IMG/VR virus record: IMGVR_UViG_3300021964_000399
Span: 1 to 27,864 of that record
Reading direction: 5' to 3' (one strand)
DNA from: a virus
Length of the DNA stretch: 27,864 nucleotides
This document shows positions 14,216 to 21,161 of this stretch, piece by piece. Position 1 is the stretch's first letter. Every line of letters begins with the position of its first letter. The notes below the pieces were generated by a model. That model ran no database searches and was not told the DNA's origin. It saw only the letters and a program-made list of their open reading frames with translations. The position numbers and the translations under genes are program-made.

Positions 14216-15001
14216 ATGTCACTAGACATTGCTGCACTACGTGCAAAGCTCGGATCGTTCCAAGGACAGGGAGATCGCAAATCTTCCATCTGGCGCCCTC
14301 AAGAGGGTAAGACGGTCATTCGTATCGTTCCTCTCGCTGATCGTCCTGAGAATCCTTTCTCAGAACTTTATTTTCATTACCTTGGAAACAAGACCCATCT
14401 TAGTCCTATGACTTATGGTAATCGTGATCCGATTGCTGAGTTTGCAGACAACCTTCGTGGTGATGGTAGTCGTGAGTCGTATCAACAGGCTCGTGCATTC
14501 ATGCCCAAGCTCCGTACCTACGTTCCTGTAGTGGTTCGTGGTGAGGAAGATATGGGTGTTCGTTTCTGGTCGTTCGGTAAGACTGTTTACAAGCAGCTGC
14601 TTGAGATCATCGCTGATGCAGACTACGGTGATATTACTCACCTAGAAACTGGTCGCGATATCACGATTACCTACGTTCCACAGGACAAGAGTGATACTAA
14701 CTTTGCTAAGACTTCGGTTATGGCTAAGCCAAATCAGACTCCCCTGTCGGAAGATCCACAGCTGTTGACTGATTGGTCAACAAATCAACCCGACCTTCGT
14801 TCTCTCTACACAGAGCCTACCTTCGAAGAGTTGTCCGCTTTCCTCAAGAGGTATCTTGATCCCGATGGATCTGCCGATGCCCCTGAGACTAGCGTAACTC
14901 AACAGGTCACGGCTCCCGTCGTAGAAGCACCTACTCCCCAAACAACAGCCACTCCCGTTGCTAGTGCTGTAGATGAGTTTGAATCTCTGTTCGCAGAGTA
15001 A
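14216..15001 (+). CDS. 32: Single-stranded DNA-binding protein gp32
   Basis: A 261-residue gp32-type protein. It has a basic N-terminus (IAALRAKLGSFQGQGDRKSS) for cooperative self-interaction and an OB-fold core opening with GKTVIRIVPLADRPENPFSELYFHYL. A Pro/Thr/Gln linker follows (about 220-250), then the acidic tail DEFESLFAE that recruits replication partners. It coats single-stranded DNA at the fork and in recombination. T4 gp32 has a zinc site (one His, three Cys) in the core; this protein has no cysteine at all. Codon use is visibly richer in C and G-ending codons than its neighbours, as expected for an abundant protein. It has its own promoter and a strong ribosome binding site (AGGAG, 7 bases before ATG). 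The uvsX gene follows after 3 bases. Confidence 0.9.
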   Translation: MSLDIAALRAKLGSFQGQGDRKSSIWRPQEGKTVIRIVPLADRPENPFSELYFHYLGNKTHLSPMTYGNRDPIAEFADNLRGDGSRESYQQARAFMPKLRTYVPVVVRGEEDMGVRFWSFGKTVYKQLLEIIADADYGDITHLETGRDITITYVPQDKSDTNFAKTSVMAKPNQTPLSEDPQLLTDWSTNQPDLRSLYTEPTFEELSAFLKRYLDPDGSADAPETSVTQQVTAPVVEAPTPQTTATPVASAVDEFESLFAE

Positions 15002-15004
15002 TAG

Positions 15005-16123
15005 ATGCCAATAAAGAAAAAGGTTGATACTCCAGACCGTGATGAATTAGCACAGACTATTGCTGATAGTCTTAATTCGTTAATGAAAAATGACGGTCAA
15101 GTAGCTTATTTTCTGGACGGTAATGAAGACACTCCAATTGATTTAGATGATTGGGTTTCTACTGGCGCCACCATGTTGGACCTTGCTATTAGCAATCGTC
15201 CACATGGTGGTTTGCCGGTGGGTCGGATTGTAGAGTTAACGGGACTTGAACAATCTGGTAAGAGTCTACTAGCCGCTCATGCTATAGCGAGTACACAAAA
15301 GGCTGATGGTATTGGTGTAATGATTGATACGGAATCTTCAGCGAATGAAGAATTCTGGCGTTCTATTGGTCTTGATATGTCAAAGATGGTATATGCTCAA
15401 GCAGATGCTCTTGAGGATGTATTTGATATGGTCACCGAAATCATTGAGAAGGTTAGGAAATCTCACAAGGATAAGTTGGTCACGATTGTAGTTGATTCTA
15501 TCGCTGCTGCTTCAACCAAGAAAGAAATTGAAGCAGACTTTGGTAAAGATGGATACGCTACTGATAAGGCTATTATTCTCAGTAAGGCTATGAGAAAGAT
15601 TACTGGAATGATTGCTAAACAACGTGTTCTTTTGATATTTACAAACCAACTTAGACAAAAGATGAACGCAATGCCGTTCGCTGATCCATACACAACAAGT
15701 GGTGGTAAGGCAATCGGATTCCATGCCTCTGTTCGATTACGTCTTGCTACTAAAAGTAAGATCAAGAACAGTAATGGTGATGTGATTGGTGTGACAGTAA
15801 AGGCTACGGTTCAAAAGAATCGTTGTGGTCCGCCACACAGAGTTGCTGAGTTTGATATTTACTTTGATCGTGGTATTGATGATTACGCATCGTGGTTAAA
15901 AGTAATGAAAGAAAACAAGTTGATTAAACAGGCCGGAGCTTGGTATACTTTTACCGATGGTAAGGGTGAAGAACACAAGTTTCAATCAAAAGAATTTCCA
16001 GAGTTTCTAGAAGAAGATGTGGAACGAAAGGAAATGATTTATGAAGATATCTGTGAAAAGGTTATTATGTCTTACCGTTCCACAGATAAAGAACCAATCT
16101 TTGAAGAAACCAGCGAGGAATAA
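15005..16123 (+). CDS. uvsX: UvsX recombinase
   Basis: A 372-residue RecA/Rad51-type strand-exchange ATPase. Walker A is GLEQSGKS (80-87), the Walker B strand is LVTIVVDSIAAAS (about 157-169), and LLIFTNQLRQKM (about 214-225) is the RecA-like glutamine-switch region. GGKAIGFHASVRLRL (about 238-252) belongs to the DNA-binding loop L2 side. With gp32 it drives homologous pairing and recombination-dependent replication. The C-terminal tail (FEETSEE) is acidic. It lies three bases after gp32 and shares its stop with the next start (TAATG), so it is probably transcribed from the gp32 promoter. No uvsY gene was identified in the window. Confidence 0.92.
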   Translation: MPIKKKVDTPDRDELAQTIADSLNSLMKNDGQVAYFLDGNEDTPIDLDDWVSTGATMLDLAISNRPHGGLPVGRIVELTGLEQSGKSLLAAHAIASTQKADGIGVMIDTESSANEEFWRSIGLDMSKMVYAQADALEDVFDMVTEIIEKVRKSHKDKLVTIVVDSIAAASTKKEIEADFGKDGYATDKAIILSKAMRKITGMIAKQRVLLIFTNQLRQKMNAMPFADPYTTSGGKAIGFHASVRLRLATKSKIKNSNGDVIGVTVKATVQKNRCGPPHRVAEFDIYFDRGIDDYASWLKVMKENKLIKQAGAWYTFTDGKGEEHKFQSKEFPEFLEEDVERKEMIYEDICEKVIMSYRSTDKEPIFEETSEE

Positions 16124-17166
16124 TGACTGAAGAACTGTTGAGTGCATTTAACGATATGCTTAGTGAGAAAGAAAAACAAGAAAGTCTTTCTTTAAACGAC
16201 CGCGTATTGATTATTGACGGAATGAATACCTTTATCCGTAGTTTTGCAGCAATCCCGACTATGGATGACAATGGTAATCATATTGGGGGCATAACTGGCT
16301 TCCTTCGGTCAATCGCTTTTGCTATTCGTAATGTCAATCCAACTAGAGTATATGTAATCTTTGATGGTAAAGGTGGTAGCAAACGCCGTCGTGACATATA
16401 TCCTGAGTATAAGGCCGGACGTAAACCTGTTACAAGATTGAACCGTGCCTATGACATGACAACAGCACAAGATGAACGGGATTTGATGAAACGAGAATTG
16501 GTCATATCGGCTAAGTCTTTGATGAATCTACCCATTACAACCATTACCCTTGACCATGTAGAGGCAGATGATATTATGGCTTATATCGCTACTCATACAG
16601 CAGAACAGGGTGGTGAGAGTATCATCTACTCAACAGACAAAGATTTCTTACAATTGGTCAACGATAATATTACTATCTGGCATCCAATGAAGAAGAAAAC
16701 CTATACAGCAGAGATTATTTTGGAAGAACACAGCATTCATCCTAATAATTTTCTGCTGTATAGGTCACTCATTGGTGACAACAGCGATAATATCTCAGGT
16801 ATCAAAGGTATTGGGACAAAGACCCTACTAAAACACGCACCTCAGTTTGCAGAAGAAAAAGAAGTTACTTTAGATGAATTGATGGACATAGCACAAGCAA
16901 GTAAATCAAAAGTTATGAAAAAAATTGTAGATAACAAAGATATAATTGAGAGAAATCTCTATCTGATGTCTTTGTCTTCGGTTAACATGAGCGCTAATAA
17001 TAAGATGACAGTGTTGAATCGGGTTCAAGAGGACGAAGTAATTCTTGACAAAGATAACTTGACAAATCTTCTTAAAGAGTATAACGTTCTACCAGCAATA
17101 CAAAACTATGACTTTTGGTTGCAACAAACCTTTACACCCCTGACGAGATTCAATGGTAGATCATAA
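16123..17166 (+). CDS. 5'-3' exonuclease / RNase H (FEN family)
   Basis: A 347-residue flap endonuclease-type protein. Acidic metal-binding clusters are in order: LIIDGMNTFIRSF (D32), VIFDGKGGSKRRRDIYPEYKAGR (the FEN arch region with conserved basic residues), VEADDIMAYIA, and YSTDKDFLQLV. The helix-hairpin-helix part SLIGDNSDNISGIKGIGTKT follows. It matches T4 RNase H, which removes RNA primers and short flaps from lagging-strand fragments. It is about 40 residues longer than T4 RNase H; a short Glu/Lys-rich N-terminal extension (about 1-25) accounts for much of this. It overlaps the helicase gene by 14 bases. Confidence 0.88.
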   Translation: MTEELLSAFNDMLSEKEKQESLSLNDRVLIIDGMNTFIRSFAAIPTMDDNGNHIGGITGFLRSIAFAIRNVNPTRVYVIFDGKGGSKRRRDIYPEYKAGRKPVTRLNRAYDMTTAQDERDLMKRELVISAKSLMNLPITTITLDHVEADDIMAYIATHTAEQGGESIIYSTDKDFLQLVNDNITIWHPMKKKTYTAEIILEEHSIHPNNFLLYRSLIGDNSDNISGIKGIGTKTLLKHAPQFAEEKEVTLDELMDIAQASKSKVMKKIVDNKDIIERNLYLMSLSSVNMSANNKMTVLNRVQEDEVILDKDNLTNLLKEYNVLPAIQNYDFWLQQTFTPLTRFNGRS

Positions 17167-18532
17167 CTCTAACGTAGATACAATAACCGAATTTGGACCA
17201 GCATTTCAATCAAAAGTAATCGCATCTCTAATCCGTGACGGAGCTTTCTTGTCACAGGCAAGAGATGTACTTAATCCAAACTTTTTCGAGAGTCAGGCAT
17301 CTCAGTGGATTGTTCAAAAGATTATTGATTACTTTGATGAATACCGAAAGAATCCCACAGTAGAATTTTTCCGTGCTGAATTTGGTGAGATCGCAAAGAA
17401 TGAAAGTTTAAAGGTTGAGGTATTAGATCAGCTCAAAAATAGTAAACATCATTTTAACGACACCGATTTAGAATATGTTCAGGATAAGTTTCTTGAATTC
17501 TGTAAAAACCAAACTCTAAAGAGTGCTATTCTTAGGTCCGCCGATTTACTACAGCGTGGTCAGTATGGTGAGATCAAGGTAATGATTGATTCAGCCATGA
17601 AGGCTGGAACACAAAAAGATGTTGGTCTTCGGTGGGATATTGATTTTGAAAAACGACACCTCGAAGCCGCTAGAGATACCATGCCCACGGGGTGGTCTGT
17701 TATTGATAGATATCTTGACGGTGGGCTAGGACCGGGAGAGTTGGGTGTAATTGCTGCCCCATCTGGTATCGGTAAGTCATGGGCACTAACCCATCTTGGT
17801 AAGAGTGCTTTGAAACAAGGAAAAAACGTAGTTCACTACACATATGAACTCAACGAGAACTATCAAGGTATCAGATATGACACTTCCTTCACTGGAATTG
17901 AACCCTCTGCCCTAAAACATCATCTAGAAACAGTAAAATCGACCATCGAAAAAGTAAATGGACGACTATTTATTAAGTACTTCCCAACAAGAACAGCATC
18001 ACATCATACATTATTATCTCATATTGATCAGTTGTCGATACAAGAATTCAGACCAGATTTAATAATAATTGATTACGCTGACTTGATGAGAACACCCACT
18101 CGTTCTAACGCAAGACATGAAGAGTTGGGATATATTTATGAGGAACTTCGATCCATGGCGGGCGAGCTACAAGTTCCAATTTGGACCGCGAGTCAAACTC
18201 AGCGGTCGAGTATTAACGATGAAGTAATCGAAGCCGATAAGATCGGTGAGAGCTACAACAAGGTAAAAACTGCCGACGTTCTACTCTCTATTAGCCGTAA
18301 GACTGAAGACAAAATTAATAATACTGCTCGTTTGCACATAATGAAGAACCGATTTGGTGCCGACGGAGTTACTTTGCCCGTAAAAATGGATACTGCGAAG
18401 GGTTTGATCGAAGTACACGATCCTACATCTTCGGAGGGTGGTGAGTTGCAGGAAACTATGGCTAATGGTGAAGAAAATATGAAGAAGTTTCTTGCCAATA
18501 AGTTGAAAGGTTTTCAGTCAGATGAAGATTAA
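17153..18532 (+). CDS. 41: Replicative DNA helicase gp41 (DnaB family)
   Basis: A 459-residue hexameric 5'-3' helicase. The N-terminal domain (about 1-150) is helical, as in DnaB/gp41. The RecA-like motor opens with PTGWSVIDRYLDGGLGPGELGVI, with Walker A APSGIGKS (202-209), Walker B LIIIDYADLMRTP, an IWTASQTQR sensor segment, and SISRKTEDK with LHIMKNRFG as the DnaB-type arginine-finger region. It would unwind DNA ahead of the leading-strand polymerase. No primase (gp61) or loader (gp59) gene was recognised in the window. The start overlaps the nuclease gene by 14 bases in another frame. The acidic end (FQSDED) is ordinary for this family. Confidence 0.9.
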   Translation: MVDHNSNVDTITEFGPAFQSKVIASLIRDGAFLSQARDVLNPNFFESQASQWIVQKIIDYFDEYRKNPTVEFFRAEFGEIAKNESLKVEVLDQLKNSKHHFNDTDLEYVQDKFLEFCKNQTLKSAILRSADLLQRGQYGEIKVMIDSAMKAGTQKDVGLRWDIDFEKRHLEAARDTMPTGWSVIDRYLDGGLGPGELGVIAAPSGIGKSWALTHLGKSALKQGKNVVHYTYELNENYQGIRYDTSFTGIEPSALKHHLETVKSTIEKVNGRLFIKYFPTRTASHHTLLSHIDQLSIQEFRPDLIIIDYADLMRTPTRSNARHEELGYIYEELRSMAGELQVPIWTASQTQRSSINDEVIEADKIGESYNKVKTADVLLSISRKTEDKINNTARLHIMKNRFGADGVTLPVKMDTAKGLIEVHDPTSSEGGELQETMANGEENMKKFLANKLKGFQSDED

Positions 18533-18568
18533 GTATTAACTCACATTTAACCCTCTGGAGATACAAAT

Positions 18569-20419
18569 ATGGAACTAGCAGCTCAAATTTTATCTGATGT
18601 AACAGTACACATGAAGTACGCAAAGTATATTCCCGAAGTAAATCGTAGAGAAAATTGGGACGAGATTGTAACTAGAAATAAATTGATGCACGTTAAGCGA
18701 TATCCAAAATTAAAAGATGAAATTTATGCTGCTTATCAATTCGTCCATGATCGCAAAATTTTACCTAGCATGAGGTCAATGCAGTTTGCTGGAAAGCCTG
18801 CTGCTATTAATAATGCTAGGATCTATAATTGTTGCTTTCTTCCAATGGATAGTTACGAATGTTTTAGTGAGGTAATGTTTTTACTTCTATCTGGTGTTGG
18901 TGTGGGTTACTCAGTTCAGTCTGACCACGTAGAAAAACTACCAGAGATTCGTAGACCAACAAAAACTCGACGCTACCTAGTAGGCGATTCCATTGAAGGT
19001 TGGTCAGACGCTGTTAAGGTATTAATGAAGGCATATTTTGCTGGACGTTCCCTACCACTATTTGACTTCAGTGATGTCCGACCAAAAGGTGCACGACTAA
19101 TCACCAGCGGTGGTAAGGCGCCCGGTCCAGAACCCCTACACGACTGCCTACACAACGTTCGTAAGGTATTAGACCGGAAGGAGGACGGCGAGAAACTAAC
19201 TCCATTTGAGGTCCATGAAATCAATTGTTATATTGCGGATGCTGTATTGTCTGGCGGAATTCGTCGATCAGCCATGATCAGTTTGTTTGATCTTAATGAC
19301 AAAGAAATGCTTACCTGTAAGTTTGGTAACTGGTGGGAAACTAATCCACACCTTGCACGTGCTAACAACAGTGCTGTAATTGTCCGACACAAAATTGAGA
19401 AGGATGTGTTTATGGATCTGTGGGGTAAGATTGAGGCTTCCAAATCTGGAGAACCCGGCTTCTTTTTCACCAACGATAAAGATTGGGGAATGAATCCGTG
19501 TGCTGAGATTAGTCTACGACCATATCAGTTCTGTAACTTGGTCACAATCAACGCATCGGACGTTACTGATCAAGAAGATTATAACGAGAGAGCAAAAGCT
19601 GCAACGTTTATTGCTACACTACAAGCATCTTATACTGATTTCCACTACCTTCGTGACGTTTGGAAAAGAACAACTGAGAAAGAAGCATTGATTGGTGTGT
19701 CCATGACAGGCATTGCTTCTGGAAAAGTCTTAGACCTGAGTATGAAAGATGCTGCTGCTGTGGTCAAGGCAGAAAACAAGAGAGTAGCAGATCTGATTGG
19801 AATTAATCCAGCGGCTAGAACAACGACAGTCAAGCCCGAAGGAACATCATCGTTAGTCTTGGGTTCCAGTAGTGGTATTCACGCATGGCATAATGAACAT
19901 TACATTCGTAGACTGAGAGTGGGTAAGAACGAGGCAATCTATAACTACCTCTTGGAGAATCGTCCAGAGTTAGTTGAAGATGAATTCTTTAAACCAACCC
20001 AACAGGCCGTTATTCAAGTGCCACAGAAAGCACCAGACGGTGCTATTACACGACAAGAAAGTGCTATGGAATTATTGAGTCGTGTTCAGACAGTGTGGAG
20101 TGATTGGGTTAGAGCCGGTCACCGTAAGGGTGAGAACAAAAACAATGTGTCAACCACGGTGTCTATTAAAGATGACGAGTGGGACGCAGTTGGTAATTGG
20201 ATGTGGACAAATAGAAATATGTACACCGCACTCTCTGTTCTGCCCTTTGACGATCACACGTATACCCAGGCTCCCTTTGAAGATTGTGATGAAGAAACGT
20301 ACACAGAAATGTTACAGTCGTTGCACGAAATTAATGTGGACAATATTGTTGAACTAGAGGATACTACTGAAGTCCAAGATACTATCGCCTGTGGCGGTGG
20401 TGCTTGTGAAGTAGTATAA
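18569..20419 (+). CDS. nrdJ: Class II (B12-dependent) ribonucleotide reductase
   Basis: A 616-residue monomeric, adenosylcobalamin-dependent reductase like the Lactobacillus RTPR. It makes deoxyribonucleotides for phage DNA synthesis. Visible sites: PSMRSMQFAG, then IYNCCF with C88/C89 (one of the redox pair), NPCAEI with C311 as the thiyl-radical cysteine and E313, FCNLVTIN with C322 as the second redox cysteine, TTVKPEGTSSLVLGSSSG for phosphate binding, and the mobile C-terminal pair C608/C613 in CGGGACEVV. It is shorter than the roughly 740-residue Lactobacillus enzyme. A good ribosome binding site (CTGGAG) precedes the ATG. T4 itself uses an iron-dependent class I enzyme, so the pathway differs here. 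Confidence 0.88.
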   Translation: MELAAQILSDVTVHMKYAKYIPEVNRRENWDEIVTRNKLMHVKRYPKLKDEIYAAYQFVHDRKILPSMRSMQFAGKPAAINNARIYNCCFLPMDSYECFSEVMFLLLSGVGVGYSVQSDHVEKLPEIRRPTKTRRYLVGDSIEGWSDAVKVLMKAYFAGRSLPLFDFSDVRPKGARLITSGGKAPGPEPLHDCLHNVRKVLDRKEDGEKLTPFEVHEINCYIADAVLSGGIRRSAMISLFDLNDKEMLTCKFGNWWETNPHLARANNSAVIVRHKIEKDVFMDLWGKIEASKSGEPGFFFTNDKDWGMNPCAEISLRPYQFCNLVTINASDVTDQEDYNERAKAATFIATLQASYTDFHYLRDVWKRTTEKEALIGVSMTGIASGKVLDLSMKDAAAVVKAENKRVADLIGINPAARTTTVKPEGTSSLVLGSSSGIHAWHNEHYIRRLRVGKNEAIYNYLLENRPELVEDEFFKPTQQAVIQVPQKAPDGAITRQESAMELLSRVQTVWSDWVRAGHRKGENKNNVSTTVSIKDDEWDAVGNWMWTNRNMYTALSVLPFDDHTYTQAPFEDCDEETYTEMLQSLHEINVDNIVELEDTTEVQDTIACGGGACEVV

Positions 20420-20430
20420 GGAGAAGAGTC

Positions 20431-20973
20431 ATGTCAGTATGGAAAAACTTAACGTTTGGAACTGTCCACGCTTTTGGATTGGGCGAGTCCCCAACATCTG
20501 GAACATTTAACGAAGATAATATTATTGAATGGGATATCCCAAAGGATGACAAGATGAAAGTAAAACGGTTACATGAAGATGCATTGTTACCCACAAAAGC
20601 ACATGAGGGTGATTTAGGATACGATCTGTATTCAGTTGGTCCGACTCAAATTGGTCCGGGCGCAACTATGACAGTTCGGACAGGAGTAGCAATACAATTC
20701 CCTGAAGGATACGGTGGTATTGTCAAGGACCGATCCTCGGTTTCTACAAAACTTAAACTATTTACTGTGGCAGGAGTTATTGATAATGGTTACACGGGAG
20801 AAATACACGTAGCAATACATAATGCTAGTGGGTTTATGCAAGTAATTGGTCCCGGTCAGAAGATCGCCCAGTTAGTTCTGATTCCAGTTACAAACTTTCA
20901 AATCGAAGAAGCTGATGATATCGAAACTACTGATGGTCGTGGTCAAGATGGATTCGGCAGTACAGGAGAATAA
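20431..20973 (+). CDS. dut: dUTPase with N-terminal extension
   Basis: A trimeric dUTP pyrophosphatase, which lowers dUTP and supplies dUMP for thymidylate synthesis. All five motifs are present: GDLGYDLYS, KDRSSV, GVIDNGYTGEIHV, GPGQKIAQLVLIP and the mobile C-terminal RGQDGFGSTGE. The full ORF is 180 residues, starting after a strong AAGGAGAAG site, but the first 41 residues (WKNLTFGTVHAFGLG..) are not part of the family fold. A second in-frame ATG (20554, M42) has its own AAAGGA 7 bases upstream and would give a 139-residue protein of normal dUTPase length. Two forms may therefore be made. Confidence 0.9.
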   Translation: MSVWKNLTFGTVHAFGLGESPTSGTFNEDNIIEWDIPKDDKMKVKRLHEDALLPTKAHEGDLGYDLYSVGPTQIGPGATMTVRTGVAIQFPEGYGGIVKDRSSVSTKLKLFTVAGVIDNGYTGEIHVAIHNASGFMQVIGPGQKIAQLVLIPVTNFQIEEADDIETTDGRGQDGFGSTGE

Positions 20974-20975
20974 GT

Positions 20976-21152
20976 ATGACAAATTACCATGAATTTTTAC
21001 CTTGGCAAACATGGATTAGTCTGCCCGAAAATAAGGACTTGACACATGACGCTGCTTTATCTAAATTTAATGTAGAAAGAGATGCTCATTTAAGGAAACA
21101 GCTCTATTACGAAAATCAAGCAAAGATGCACAAAAACCAAAACAACAAGTAG
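20976..21152 (+). CDS. 58-aa upstream ORF in frame with gp43
   Basis: This short ORF starts 2 bases after dut, with AGGAGA 6 bases before its ATG. The peptide starts MTNYHEFLPWQTWISLPEN and continues with a charged helix (SKFNVERDAHLRKQLYYENQAK). It resembles small phage proteins of unknown role with an 'LPEN..L' pattern. It stops with TAG (21150-21152). The DNA polymerase reading frame continues directly in the same frame, without an NTG start codon for the next 76 codons. It also contains a promoter for the polymerase. It may act as a translated leader that couples or limits polymerase synthesis. Confidence 0.65.
   Translation: MTNYHEFLPWQTWISLPENKDLTHDAALSKFNVERDAHLRKQLYYENQAKMHKNQNNK
21039..21067 (+). 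promoter_or_regulatory. Internal promoter for gp43
   Basis: TTGACA (21039-21044), 17 bases, TAAATT (21062-21067), inside the 58-residue ORF and about 95 bases before the polymerase start. Spacing and both hexamers are identical to the clamp promoter at 23724-23752, which argues against chance. Transcripts from here would carry only the end of the 58-residue ORF, without its start codon. Confidence 0.5.
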
Positions 21153-21161
21153 GGTACTAGA

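Noticed and set aside
17045-17087. Two TTGACA hexamers before the gp41 helicase gene
   Set aside because: No acceptable -10 at 16-18 bases from either (best is TAACGT).
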